Origin: Bagarius yarrelli
Taxonomy: Eukaryota; Chordata; Actinopteri; Siluriformes; Sisoridae
Assembly (NCBI GenBank): GCA_005784505.1
Contig: VCAZ01000003.1
Coordinates: forward strand, 965,268 to 1,029,267
Direction of reading: 5' to 3'
Length of the DNA: 64,000 bases
Positions 34,796-46,500 of this stretch are shown in pieces. The position numbers and the translations under genes were made by a program. The notes beneath the pieces are model-generated. The model did no database searches, was not told the origin of the DNA, and worked only from the letters and a program-made list of their open reading frames with translations. Positions within the stretch are counted from its first letter, which is position 1. Every line of letters begins with the position of its first letter.

Positions 34796-35999
34796 ATGTT
34801 GTTTGTTGTTAAAAATGTAATTAGTACTGTTCATTTATTTATTTATTCATTCATTCATTGGTTTGTGCTGGTTGGGGATCCAGAAACACTTGGCTGTATG
34901 ATGTATAATAAATAGGGGGCCATTTACATATTTTGCACGCTCAAGTTCATTATTTTGTATAACGTAGACACGCACAATATAAAGCAACGTTTTTAGCAGG
35001 CGAGCCTGCGTGGAAGCAAGATGAAAATTTTTCAGAATGCCGCAAGTCATGTGACAAGAACCAACTAATCAGCTTCCTTACATTTTACATTACATTGACA
35101 TATTGCAGCAGATTTACAACAAGGGTTTTTTAATGGTGAAAATCCATTGCTGAAATTTCCATACTGCAGCAGAGTGCAGCTGATAGTTGATTAGAAACGA
35201 CAGACTCTTTTGGAGCGCAGCGCCAGGGCGATTTATAAAGAATGAGAAATCATTTTCCACATGGTTTTAGGCACGACATATGAACTGCCCCATAATCGCT
35301 ATTGGAGTTGAAATTGTTTGGCAATTATGAACAACTGTAAGCATTTCTGAGAGGTTAGGAATTGAGAGTTTTGCTCAAGGGCTCAAAAGTGGTAGTTTGG
35401 TGGGTGATCCTCGGTTTTGAAATCACAACCCAATTATCAGTGGTGATGTATGGCAACAGCTGGATCCAAACTGACACATGCCGTGCATTAGGGATAAGTT
35501 CGATCTGCCCTAAGCTTTATCAGGCCACTACCTGAGACAGACAGCAGACATCAGCAGACATCTTGATCATTGTATCCGGGATAATTAGAAATAAAAGAAG
35601 TCTTTTTGCAATCAGTCTGCAAAACAAACTGGATTAAAAAGTTAACAATGATAATAAGTGTATACTAAACACAAGCCAACCGTAACAAATTGCTTTAAGA
35701 GCTAACCAAGACTATTTAATTAAATAATGCCTAAAATTGTCTCTGACTTGAGCTTATTTTAATACACTTTTAAGTTTTTATTTTCTTCAATTTTATCTTA
35801 GGGGATACAAACTTTTGCACTCATCAGGATTTGAGTCGACAACAAGTTAAACGGTGTTCTGTAGGGGAACTTCCAGAGTTTTTTCTAAAGGAGAGCCTTC
35901 TTTGTTACCTGCTGTGCATGTGGTTGACCCGGTCAGTTTTCTCCAAGGAGAGAAGAAAGAGAGAAAGGACAGAATGGAAAGAGGAAGAAAGTAAGCAAA
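34796..35999. other. Unique intergenic sequence with SINE scrap
   Basis: A degraded reverse SINE body lies at about 35345-35450 (TTGCTCAAGGGCTCAAAAGTGG). The GC-richer patch at 35160-35260 looks unique. No gene. Confidence 0.4.
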
Positions 36000-36260
36000 T
36001 CATCCATCTGTAACAGGAATCTGGATCCAGCTTGGAAGATTAAAGTGCCTTCCTATCTTGGCGGAGCCGACACTCTGGGATATCCAGATCGTTCCTCGGT
36101 GCTAATGTTTCCTGTGCCGGATCAAGTGGGGGTTCCGTATCTGATTGGCTCTTCACTGGAACGTGAATCGAGGGAATGCATCGGGTGAGGGAGGGGGGTG
36201 AGGTAGAAAGAAAGACAGAGGTCTTTGAAATGGACTGATGCACCATTAGCAATTCTAAAC
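36000..36260. promoter_or_regulatory. Candidate cis-regulatory island
   Basis: GC-richer unique block with AGATTAAAGTGCC, GCTAATGTTTCC, TCTGATTGGCTC and GTGAATCGAGGGAATGC. A short 70-aa minus frame is not convincing. Confidence 0.28.
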
Positions 36261-36326
36261 ATGTCTTTTCTTTAGTAGGAGCTTTTCTCTTATAGCATAC
36301 ATTTCACAAACGGTCAATCCCATGTG

Positions 36327-36327
<1 letters not shown>

Positions 36328-36371
<44 letters not shown>
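36328..36371. repeat. (GT)n microsatellite
   Basis: About 44 bp of GT dinucleotides. Confidence 0.95.
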
Positions 36372-36373
<2 letters not shown>

Positions 36374-36471
36374 GTGCTGTAGTAAAGTGAACGTTATTGG
36401 AATGTTATTGGCAGAGGGATTATCGATGACTGATGAAATGTCTTCAGGGTTTTACTAGAAAAGTTGGATGG

Positions 36472-36519
36472 CTTCTAGTGTGTGTTTGTGTACTTTGGTA
36501 GACAAACACACACTAGAAG
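36472..36519. repeat. Perfect 18-bp inverted repeat (hairpin)
   Basis: The arm CTTCTAGTGTGTGTTTGT (36472-36489) and its exact reverse complement (36502-36519) enclose a 12-base loop. All 18 positions pair. No repeat family was recognised around it. Confidence 0.9.
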
Positions 36520-38329
36520 TCATTTATTTTATGTTTTATTTTGGTACTTTGGCACTTTAAGAATTTACGAGTTTAAGAGTTTAGTAAGAATAATCACATT
36601 CAGAAGAAAGTTATTCCTTTTTATGTCACTCAGATTTATACCAATAAAATAATTTCTTTTTTAGAGTATGTTTTATCCATTTATAGTTACATTTAGTATG
36701 AATTTTATGTGATCTTTTATGTGATCAGAAATGCAGCTGTCCAGGTAGTAAGTTGGAGATTGATAAGATCTTTTATCTTGATAATAACTGTAATAAATGT
36801 GAGATGTATTTAGTTAGTTAGTTAGGTTGTAGTGTATTTGGTTAACTAAGAAATTTATTATCACAATTGATTACTTTATTTCTGAAGCCACATACAGCAT
36901 GAGTACATTATGGGTAGCATGAAAGAAATTTGAACGTAGTACAGTCGCCATTATTACATGTAAAAACTAATGAATGAGTTTAATTGACCTGATACTGTAC
37001 AGATACTTTTATTCGTTTAAATGTCATTATGCTATTAAGTGTAACAAACTCCACTAAGGCAAGTAGTTGATAACCCAGGATGCAGGATACAGGGATCCCA
37101 GGATACAAAGTAAACCCTTTGTAAATATAAACAACAAACATAAACTTAATTCAACTTGACTAGACTAGACTTAAAATGAGCTTAACATAAACTTAGACAG
37201 ATTCACCACAGCGGTACACGAACAGTAACATACACACATACAATGCAAGAAGAGGGTAGCGTAACCAACGGGACAAACCATTGGGAACAAGACACATGGA
37301 CAAGGGGATCACGTGGCAGGAACACATGGGGAATAAAGATCACATGACACAGAACAAGACAGGAAGTAAACATAAACATGATATAAACTTGAAACACAAC
37401 AAACATGAAACAAAAGTAAACCTTACAAAAGTAAACTTAAATAAACTAAAATTTATTAAGCAAACAAGCATTAACTAAATTAGCTGTGGCTGTTTTGGTG
37501 ACTAGCCTACTTCCTGTAATACTATAGCACTCTATGATCGGCAGAAATAATCCAACATTCGAAGATTTGAGCGAGTCTCAGAATTAGTTGATTTTATACA
37601 AACCATAATATGTTGGAATGAAGGCATTAACATAAATCCTAAAGGTGTCCAAGGAGATTGTGTAGAAAATTATCGACCAATCAAAACTGAGAATTTAATA
37701 CTGTTAGTTAAGAAAACCCGCTGGGTAAAGACCTACTGTTGTTTTTTAATATATCCAGAATTAGCCGAGCCTCAAACCCAAACAAATGTATGACAACACC
37801 AGGAAACCAGAAACCCCAATGAATACAGCGCCGACCTTTTTCGAAACAAGGTCAACCTTGTCGTCGATCTAAATACTTCTCTTATTACACCTCTATTCAT
37901 GTCTCCTTCTTGTCTATCTAACATGCTGCTTGTGCAAGGAAAGAGAAAGATCTCCGCTCTGAGACATCTATTCACGTCTCTAACCGGTCATTACACCAGC
38001 CCAGGAATAGCATAACAAATCACAACATGATGCTGTCTGAGATCCATATGTGTGTGTGTGTATGGTATGTATAACAGATGGACCACAGCTTCACCCTTTA
38101 GTGTGTGTGGGAAATTGAATTCCCCTGACCTGATTACCATGATGACCTTTAACCCCTGGCTCATCACATGCACTGGGTCTTATGCACTGATTTCTCCATT
38201 CTTAAGTTAAAACATTGTCTCACTTGAAATTCATCAGACCTGACTAACCATTGAAATAGGGAACAGGACAGCAGACTCAACATCATGAGCAAAATGTTAT
38301 ATAACTTTTCTGTTTTAATGTAATGTTTG
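36520..38329. other. Unique intergenic sequence
   Basis: AT-rich with an ACAT/AAAC-rich patch (37120-37480) whose open frames reflect composition. No gene. Confidence 0.4.
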
Positions 38330-38480
38330 ACAGGTGGTTCTTCTGAATAAAACAGGTGGGTCGCTCGCTCCCATTAGCAGCACCCTTACCCCAGGCTACA
38401 CACACGGCCCAGGAGAAGAATTTATGCCGTGTGATTGATTCCAATGGGAAAGGGAGGGTCGGAGATAATAAAATGCTGTG
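38330..38480. promoter_or_regulatory. Candidate cis-regulatory island, short
   Basis: GC-richer unique stretch with ACAGGTGGGTCGC, CCCATTAGCAGC, TTTATGCCGTGTGATTGATT and CCAATGGG motifs. Confidence 0.28.
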
Positions 38481-38629
38481 TCATCTCACTTTTGGGTAGA
38501 TTTATAGTAATCCAGCAACAACTGTCAAGTGTGATCTTTATTACATTCTGTTATGTGAAACTTACAAAAATTTCAAAATGTAGGTTAAAGCTACATAAAA
38601 TCTGTGCAGCAAACTGAACTGGATGGATG

Positions 38630-38915
38630 AATAAATGAATGGATGGATGGATGGATCCATTCATCCATCCATCCTCTGTACCAGGTTCACAGGGATCTAC
38701 TGATCCATTGTCTATACCAGTTTATTCCTAATCAGGGTCACAGGAATCAACTGGAGTCTATTCCAACTGTTAATAAGTGAAAGGCAGGGGTACATCCTGG
38801 ATAGGTCACCAATCCATCACAGGGTCACATACAAAAACATTCACTCTCACTTCTATAGGCAATTTATAATTAACAATCAACCCAACATACATGTTTTTGG
38901 ACTGTCTAAAAATCA
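38630..38915 (-). mobile_element. V-SINE-like element, 3' part
   Basis: TGGA repeats turn into ATCC repeats (38636-38672), then the reverse 3' module (GGAGTCTATTCCAACTG, GGATAGGTCACCAATCCATC) and ACATACATGTTTTTGGACTG. The tRNA-like head is missing. Confidence 0.65.
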
Positions 38916-39553
38916 TTCTAAAGATTGTTTTACAAGAAGGAAAATGAGAAAATTATGACTAAAATTATTTGTAACAAATATTGGTTACAATTCAATTTGT
39001 ATAAAAAGTTAAAGAAGAGTTAGAAGGCAGGATCGGTGTGTTTTTTTACCTCTTCTTCTCACTTTTCTTTTTCTTTTTTCTTTTTCTTCTTTTAAGTATT
39101 ATAATAAAACTGTAACGGGTAACCAGACTGGGGACAAGAGTTTGTTTAACCCAGACAGGTGCGTTTATTGACAACACAAGCAGATGGTCGAGAATAGAAA
39201 AACTGAGTAACTAATACTAGTTAATAGAGACCAGGGAAGAAGGCAGGAGAAAAGGAGAGGCTGCGCGGAGCCAGGAGCTGGTGGATCCGGAGTGTCGGAT
39301 GCTGGAACTTGGAACAGGAATGTAGGAAAGAGGCAGGCAGGGCCTTGGGAAGCAAGATACATTAGAGGTAGGGGATTAAATATTAAGCTCGCAGGGAGCA
39401 AGTCTATTTGTTGCATTAGTATGACAAGACATTGACTGTGTGTGGCTTTGTGTTCTTCGATAGGGAGAGTGTGAGTGAGTAACTGAGTGAGTGAGTGAGC
39501 GAGTGAGTGAGTGAGTGAGTGAGAGTGATTGAGTGAATGAATAGGGAAAGAGC
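38916..39553. other. Intergenic sequence with simple repeats
   Basis: A pyrimidine run (39049-39096) and a (GAGT)n array (about 39472-39535). A unique GC-richer stretch (39130-39400) has a 83-aa minus open frame without recognisable features. Confidence 0.4.
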
Positions 39554-39755
39554 TGTCAAGTCCCCTTTATTTCTATAGCGCTTTTAACAATCGAGATTGT
39601 TTCAAAGCAGCTTTACGAAATCACATCAGAAACGACAATATTAAACACTTACTAGAACACTCAAAGTCCCCAACTAAACAAGGAACCAAAACTCAATCAG
39701 TGACAGAATTGGGAAAAAAAAAACATTGGGAGAAACCAGGTTCATCTGTAGCTGT
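39554..39755 (-). mobile_element. L2-clade LINE 3' UTR fragment
   Basis: GTCAAGTCCCCTTTATTTCT, TAGCGCTTTTAACAATCG and AAAGCAGCTTTACG, same module and strand as 24870 and 26955. Confidence 0.7.
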
Positions 39756-39837
39756 CAGTGATTAATACTTTGGGGATTGCACAAGTTGCGTGGTGGAGGA
39801 ATCTTGTAATTAGGTGTGCTGGTATATCAAATTGAGT

Positions 39838-40230
39838 CAAAATCAAGTCAATTCCCCTTTATTTATTTAGCGCTTTTAACAAGATTGTGTCAACACAGCT
39901 TTACAGAATCCAATAGTAGAATAGTGTGTTAATACAAGGACAATATGCGAATCAATATAATCACTCACTGAAGCACTCAGTTTAGTTTACCTAGTATCTG
40001 TAAATTAAGAGTCGCCAACTAAGCATATCAGAGGTGACGGCGGCAAGGAACCCAAAACTCCATCTGTGACAGAATGAAAAAAAAAAACAGGTTCAGTCGG
40101 GGGTAGGGTAGGTGGTGTGGTGGTGGGGGTGGGGGGTTCCGTTCTCCTCTGACCAGACAAACCAGCAGGATGTTTTTTGGTGCAGATTCTGGTTCCAGTG
40201 TCCTTGTTCAGATGGTCGTCTAGTAAGTGG
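39838..40230 (-). mobile_element. L2-clade LINE 3' UTR fragment
   Basis: A second copy of the same module about 80 bp away in the same orientation: AATCAAGTCAATTCCCCTTT, AGAGGTGACGGCGGCAAGGA and CTCCTCTGACCAGACAAACC. A G-rich run (40095-40140) sits inside. Confidence 0.7.
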
Positions 40231-40729
40231 AGGAGTGGTAGAAAGTCTGGTAAGTGAAAGAGTTTAGTGTTATTAGGACAGAAACAAAATTTAAAAGCAT
40301 TTTCTTGCTTATACAAACAAAAGGTTACAAAAGGTTAGGTTCATTTTAATTTGTAAATGTTTACCCATTGGACTATTTTGTCTTAGAAGGCAGTATGAAA
40401 CCTGGTTAATTATTAAATTAAGTTAATTATTCTAATTCAAATTTTATTGGCCACATACACAACCCTAACAAAATCTCAGATGTGTGCCATAGAAAATAAA
40501 GCAGAATTAAAATAAAAAAAGAACTTTTCCATACAGGAAGAAAAGGGACTTTTAAAAGACAATAAATACAGCATAATTACAGATTGGTAGAACAATAATA
40601 AGACTTTATTTATAAAAGTGCAAATGTGTTAAGTGTAATATATATTCATGCAGGTGTTATTAGTTTTAAAACAAGCGTTAGTTAACTACTGACTACCTGG
40701 TAACATATGTTCATGATAACTAATGAAAT
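40231..40729. other. Unique intergenic sequence
   Basis: AT-rich, with a minus-type retroelement tail-like AATTTTATTGGCCACATACAC at 40438-40460. No gene. Confidence 0.35.
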
Positions 40730-40912
40730 AAAGGAAAAGTGGTGGCTTAGTGGGTAAGTTGTTATACTGCTGATCAGAAGATAGTGGGTTTAATTTAAAA
40801 GCACCACCAATTTGCCATTGCTAGGCCCTTGACTGCTCAGTTAGATCGAAAAAATATAATAAATGTAAGTTTCTTTGGATAAGTGTGTGTCTGTCAAATG
40901 ACTTTAAATTAC
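40730..40912 (+). mobile_element. tRNA-headed SINE
   Basis: GTGGTGGCTTAGTGGGTAAG, degraded box B, GCCATTGCTAGGCCCTTGAC and GTAAGTTTCTTTGGATAAG tail. Confidence 0.75.
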
Positions 40913-41059
40913 CACATTCTGTATTCATAAATAGGAAAAGATTTCTTCTTCATTTATTCAACTTTTGGCACAAAAACCATCAGCATTAAAATTAAATTTA
41001 ATCATACAAGTAATTTCAGTGAGTCATTTTCCCAGACACAACACGTGACAAAGGGGTAA

Positions 41060-41260
41060 CCCTTTGTTCTGCCCTCGGGTCATAGACACCGTCACACTTG
41101 GGCAGTCGAGACCTGCAGGCCCGAAGAGTTTAACACTGATTACAGGTTCCAGCGGGAGTAGAAAAACGAGGATAAGGATGTTCTCAGTGTCGGGATTTGG
41201 GAAGAGAATGCCGCTAGTTAATTCTGCAGATGGAGAGGACACACTCTTTTCGTGGTGAAC
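41060..41260. promoter_or_regulatory. Candidate cis-regulatory island
   Basis: GC-richer unique stretch with AACACTGATTACAGG, GAGGATAAGGATG, GCCGCTAGTTAATTCTGCAG motifs. Open frames on both strands without domains. Confidence 0.28.
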
Positions 41261-42200
41261 TCACTGACTAAAGCAGACAGACAGATTTGGAGAGAGGGAG
41301 ACAGGACGGATAGACAGACAGGTGGACACAGGCGGATTTCGCCTGCAGCCATCAGAAACCCCACAGGCTGTCCGAGCCAACATGGCTGCAGGCAAGGAGA
41401 CGAGAGGCGAGTGAAACAGAGTGCGCTCACAAAGCTCATAGCACAGGAAACACACACACGATTTCACTTTCTTAATTTCTCTCTTTCTGATGCTCATCTC
41501 ACTCTTTCACGCTCTCTTTCTTTTCTAAAACCCAGCCCGTTTTTGCTTCAGTCGTCTAAAAAAACTTCAGCGGCTGTAATTTGGGTGGAATAATAATTAA
41601 AGTAAGTGGAAGAGGCTAAAAGTGTATTTGAGCAATTACGGAGGAGCCAGGAGGACTCATCTCTGCCTCCACCCACAGAAGCACACACACAAATAAACAC
41701 ACACGCTCACGCACCCCCCCCCACACACACACACATACACACATAGGCACACATGCACAGCGGCAGCAGCCACCCAGTTGCTATAATTTATAAGATGGCA
41801 CCATGCAAAACAGGAAAAACTAAATTAACACCAGTCCTCCAAAAGCAAGTCGTTTCCACTTGGCTGGAGCCGTGATGTAGCTCGAGGGCAAGACAGGATC
41901 CTGTCTATCCTGGTATGTAACTCCTAATTTCCACTTAACCCCTTCAGACAGGAAAACATTCCTAGAGAACATAGTTTTCACCCTTATTACAAAAGTAAAA
42001 AGATTCTTTTCTTATTTTTAGAATATTTTCATACATGACTAGTTCAAAGTAATCATTTAATTAATTAAAACAAATTATTTAAAATCTGTATTTGTTAGCT
42101 TTATAGCTTGAGCAAAGACTAGAAGACAAAAAAATACATAGACTACTACTTATTAATTTTTGTAAAAATTAATTTTGATGCAATGCATCTATCCCTTTAC
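41261..42200. other. Unique intergenic sequence with CA run
   Basis: A CA-rich run (41683-41758) separates unique GC-richer patches (41280-41440, 41760-41910). The latter has GTTGCTATAATTTATAAG and ACTTGGCTGGAGCCGTGATG. No gene. Confidence 0.4.
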
Positions 42201-42214
42201 CACACATTACATTT

Positions 42215-42510
42215 ATTTATTCATTCATTTATTCATCTTCAATACCCACTTATTCTTTAATTCGGGGGCACAGGAATCTGGTGGAGCGTATCTCAGCTGT
42301 CTCTGAAAGGGCGAAAGGCAGGAGGGGTACACCCCAGACAAGTCAGAGCCCATCACAGAGCCACACACACACACTCCACTGGGCAATAAACCTAACATAC
42401 ATGGCTTAAGGGCCTTGCTTTAGGGCCCAACAATAACATCTGGACCATGCTGGAGTCTGAAACCTCATATTCTGGTCAACAACCCAGAGTCTAAAACACT
42501 TGAGGTACCA
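42215..42510 (-). mobile_element. Composite of V-SINE-like 3' part and SINE body
   Basis: The reverse V-SINE-like 3' module (TTCATCTTCAATACCCACTT, GGAGCGTATCTCAGCTG) runs to 42404. It joins a reverse tRNA-SINE body (AAGGGCCTTGCTTTAGGGCC) from 42405. An insertion or recombination joined the two. Confidence 0.6.
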
Positions 42511-42541
42511 TTGCGCATTATGAATTCTGACAACTACTTGT

Positions 42542-43043
42542 TTTGCGGACACCTGACTATCCCAATCAGATGTGATTTTGGACATCTTATTACAGGTTCA
42601 CTTTGCATTTTGCTGATAGATTCAACTCCAACCTTCTAGTAAGACCTTTCACTATAATTTGGAGCTGTAATGTAAAACATGTGTTTATTCAGCTACAATA
42701 GTATTAGTGAGATCCGACACTAACAACAGATAAGGAGGTCTGTGGTCCAGTTCATCCCAATGGTGCTCAGTGGGGTTACAGTCAGAGCTTTGTGCAGTTC
42801 AGGTTTTTAAACTCTAATCATATCACAGCATGTCTTTATAGAGTTCAGGGGTTTTCTGCACAGGGATATTGTCATGCTGGAACAGTGTTTTTGTCTCTTA
42901 GTTCCAGTAAAAGAACAATGCAGTGCTACAGCCTACAATGCTGTCCTCGACAACTCCTTGCTTCCACATTTAAAGCATTTTGAAGATGAACCACATATGG
43001 ATCTGATATTCGGCTGTCCACAACCTTTTGACAGTATAGTCTA
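42542..43043 (+). mobile_element. Tc1-like nonautonomous element
   Basis: Left end GCGGACACCTGACTATCCC, right end GGCTGTCCACAACCTTTTGA. The interior has CAGCTACAATAGTATTAGTG, GTTCATCCCAATGGTGCTC, ATTGTCATGCTGGAACAG and transposase-derived CAATGCTGTCCTCGACAAC. About 500 bp, both ends present but diverged. Confidence 0.65.
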
Positions 43044-43979
43044 CCTGACAATAGAAAGTTTTTATTATTCTGTTCAATAAGGATTCAAGACAACAAAAAT
43101 AGAACTAGACAGCACTTGTCCAGCTACTAGTACATAGCTATTCGAGTCATTTTCAGGAGTTTAAAAGTTACTCTTATTAATTGATTTTTCATTTCTGGGA
43201 GACATGTATGGTGTATGTTTGTCAAGAAACTCATCCAGCAGAACATAATAATAATAAAAGAGTTTTAATTAAAATAATTTGAAAAAAAGCTGACTTTTTT
43301 TTAGATAAAAATGCACTGTGCAATCAATCTTGTCAAATTTGATTAAATATTTCCATCATACAATCTATTCAATCAATTGTGTAGGTGTTTTTGGAGACTG
43401 GTGCACTATTGTTCTATAAATTTCATGTTATTTAATAAGAGAGCTATTTTTACACTCAAGGCTAAACATAACAAACTGTGATTGGTTGCTTTACATGTCA
43501 GTCAGACTTCTCTTAGCCAAAAGAAAGCTGCTATGTAGTACAGATCTGGATGTGTGAAGGTCTGGATATGTGACACTACTTTGGAACCAACAGTGAACTC
43601 TTTTTGACTTTAAATGGGTAATTATTATGTTTCAATGAATAGAGAATTGGTCATTTTAGCGGAAACAGTAAATGCGGTAGTTATAGGTGGGAAACGTAGT
43701 TCCAGCTTCTTCACTGTGAAACAGGTGGTGGTTAAATACCCTATTGAAACCTGCTGTTTCCGACACTAATCACTAGTTCTGTAGGCAGAAGACTTAAACT
43801 TGTCATTTGGTGTGATGGATTCTTAAACAGGGGCCACTGTGCAATAATGTTTTTTTGAAAATGCAAAGATATAATAAATAAATATTTTGTTAATTACACC
43901 TAAAAAGCAAAAAGATAATTTACTTTTGGCACAATGAAGCGCTAACAAAAAGAAAACCAAACGAATGATATGATGTTCC
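43044..43979. other. Unique intergenic sequence
   Basis: AT-rich, no gene or named repeat. Confidence 0.4.
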
Positions 43980-44110
43980 TTACATTTTATCAATATTTCT
44001 GGTGGATAAGGGTCTTGCTCAGGGGCCCAGCAGTGGTAACTTGGCGGTGCTGGGAATCAAACCCTGATCTTCCAATTAACAGTCCAACACATTAACCAAT
44101 CCGCGACAAC
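43980..44110 (-). mobile_element. tRNA-headed SINE, partial
   Basis: Reverse: GGGTCTTGCTCAGGGGCCCA, GGTGCTGGGAATCAAACCC (box B complement) and CCAACACATTAACCAATC. Confidence 0.75.
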
Positions 44111-44897
44111 ATTTTTTTTTTCTATTCCAAACTTTACTTGTTCAGGCCTTCTCTCTCTATATGTTTTTTAGGTTTTCTTTCTTTCTCTATCATTGTCTAC
44201 TTGTTAATTTTTAACCTTTCTGTCGAATTATATCTGTTTTTTATTTATTTATTTTTTCCTCTCCTTCACCAGCTTTATCTATTTTTAAATTAAATTTTTC
44301 ATTTATTTATTCATTCATTCATTCATTCATTCAATTGATTTGTCATTTACTCGCTTGATTCCCAAACTTGTCCTGTTTCTAGTGTGCTGAATTTGTATCT
44401 ACTGCTCTACCTATTATGGCTTGACAGACATAATCCATCCAGCTCCAGGTTGTAAGTTCCCAGAGGCAAAGCATGCTAGTTAGTTGGTACATAATTAAAT
44501 TTAGTACTATTGGTACAATGAAGGCCCCATCAGTGTTGTGTTGATAATTCCAGGACAATAGACTTTGTGTTAAGAGAAAAATGAATTATAATTAGACTAT
44601 ACAGTACATCTTGCCCTGGAACAGCTAGTCTGGTTTGCTTAAGTTAAATTTATGCAATTAAAATATTAAAATTACAAGGCTTTTTATTACCGTGGAACAT
44701 CAGGCAAAAAGTGGATCCAATTATCCAAGTCTATAAACTAAAACTTTAGCTCTTACTTAGTATTATAAGTAGAGCTGTTCAGATACTTAAACAAGTTCTT
44801 TATGTTTTAGCTGCTCTAGAAATTCATGTTCTTCGCTGTTTTGATACACATGCTGTTCTTAAAGGACCACAGCAATATCAATCTTTTTTACATTACC
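44111..44897. other. Intergenic sequence with T-rich and ATTC runs
   Basis: A pyrimidine/TTTA-rich tract at 44110-44290 and an ATTC array at about 44298-44335. The remainder is unique, with no gene. Confidence 0.4.
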
Positions 44898-45075
44898 ATC
44901 AATGTAAGTCACAAGAGCGACTTACATTGATTTCTTTTATACAACTGAGCAATTGGGGCTTAAGGGCCTTGCTCAGGGGCCCAGCAGTGGTACCTTAGTG
45001 GTGCTGGGAATCTAACCCCTATCTTCCATGTATTAGTCCGAACACCTTAAGCACCGAGCCACCACTTTCCCACAA
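44898..45075 (-). mobile_element. tRNA-headed SINE with hairpin at its tail
   Basis: Reverse copy with a good head complement (GCTGGGAATCTAACCCCTAT, CTTAAGCACCGAGCCACCAC). Its 3' tail forms a perfect 13-bp inverted repeat (ATCAATGTAAGTC, 44898-44910, with 44919-44931) because the tail sequence is present in both directions. Confidence 0.8.
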
Positions 45076-45199
45076 GGCTTAATCTGTATGCAATATAATT
45101 AAACAGGATTTTTAAGAGATTGAAAAATTATTATACATTAAACAACGCTGTTGCCGTAAACAACACTGTGATGCCAGGGTAATGACTATCTAAGCTAGG

Positions 45200-45510
45200 G
45201 ACTCTAAATATAGCTGTTATGATTATCCATAGGGGTGCAGAGCGAAGGGCCGCCCGCAGATTGATGGCATATGGCAGTCTTCCACAGACACCCGTTTTTA
45301 GTGTGCTAATCTCTGCCTTGGCACTTTTGTTCAATCGTCGTGTTGACTCGCAAAACAAACGCCGGCAACTCCAGCGCCGATCTGAGGTGCATTTAAACCC
45401 ATTTCTATGGCAACTGTCCCCTGGAATGTTTTCCCTGCCGGCATCAAATGTGGAAAGAACCTCGCTGTGATAATTAGTAGTGTGCATAGGACGAGCTTAA
45501 ATGGACATCA
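45200..45510. promoter_or_regulatory. Candidate cis-regulatory island, strong
   Basis: GC-richer unique block: ATGATTATCC, GATTGATGGCATATGGC, GTGCTAATCTCTGCC, TTGGCACTTTTGTTC, CAAATGTGGAAAG and GTGATAATTAGTAG. It is open on both strands (118 aa minus, 83 aa plus) without protein features. A GA run follows (45519-45570). Confidence 0.42.
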
Positions 45511-45669
45511 AACAGTAGAGCGAGAGAGAGCGAGAGAGAGAGAGAGATATAGAGAAAGAGAGAGAGATGGTGGGAATTGTACAGGGAGTCAGAATTATAA
45601 TTCTGTTGGACCACAATGGTCTTTGAAACACATCAAGCATGGTCCATTTGAAACCACTCCAGTAATTAT

Positions 45670-45950
45670 TTTAAGAATTCAAAGGAAGGTAAAGAAATTA
45701 CCTTTTGGAGCTCTAAGATATACATGTTTAAGCTAGAAATCATGAAGCCAATGAAATTAAGATTCAAAGGTTTGTTTAAAAGCATTAGAAATAAAAGCCC
45801 TGTTTGGCTCAGTGTGAATTGTGGAAAGTTTTTGCCATCCCGTCCACTTTCTCCAGCAAACAAATCAAATCAAACAACACAGGTCCTCTTTCACATGTTG
45901 GCCAAACTTGGTGAGGTCATCATGGATTTCTGCTGTTCCCCATCACTTCG
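45670..45950. promoter_or_regulatory. Candidate cis-regulatory island
   Basis: Unique sequence with AGATTCAAAGGTTTG (TCF/LEF-like), AAAGCATTAG, GTGAATTGTGGAAAG and ACAAATCAAATCAAAC motifs. It adjoins the island at 46.19 kb. Confidence 0.33.
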
Positions 45951-46189
45951 CACCTGTCTCTTTCTCTTTTTCTTTTTCTTTTTCTCCCATTCTATTTCCC
46001 CCCCGTCTTTTGTCGGTTTTTGATTTTCCAGAATCCAAGAGGCGGGAAACAAATGGTCTTTGAAAGAACAAGAGGATGAAAAAAAAATCAAAGAGAACTG
46101 GGCAGAATGTTTATCGGGGTGGGAAGGGTAGGGCCTGAGTTTGTGTGGATGTGTATGTGTGTGAGCATGTCTGTAGTTGATCTGCTCCC

Positions 46190-46500
46190 ATCTTCAGAGA
46201 AAGAAAGAAGGACAGAGCGGCTGAATGCTAATGAATGGACCACAAACCCCCACCAAACCCCCCTTTTCCTCCCCCCTCCTACTTTTCTGCTCATGCAAAT
46301 ATTGTCTTATCCATTAGCAAGAGCAGGAGAAGAAAGGAGTGGTCCATCATTGGGAGGTTGGCGAGAGAGAAGTCAGAGGAAGAATTCTATTCAGCACCAC
46401 TTCTCCAGGACCCGGTGAACGAAGCCATTTGTTTTGTCCTATTCAGACGCCATAGACCGTGGCCGACAAAGATGGCTTTCAGCTCGCACTGTATAAGCAA
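46190..46500. promoter_or_regulatory. Candidate cis-regulatory island with POU octamer
   Basis: GAATGCTAATGAATGGACC, a perfect octamer ATGCAAAT (46293-46300) followed by ATTGTCTTATCCATTAGC, and AAGATGGCTTTCAGC. The octamer, SOX-like ATTGT and homeodomain CCATTAGC lie within 30 bases, a layout seen in neural enhancers. Confidence 0.42.

Noticed and set aside
39470..39540. Short regular repeats as a possible CRISPR array
   Set aside because: Tetranucleotide GAGT microsatellite without spacers.
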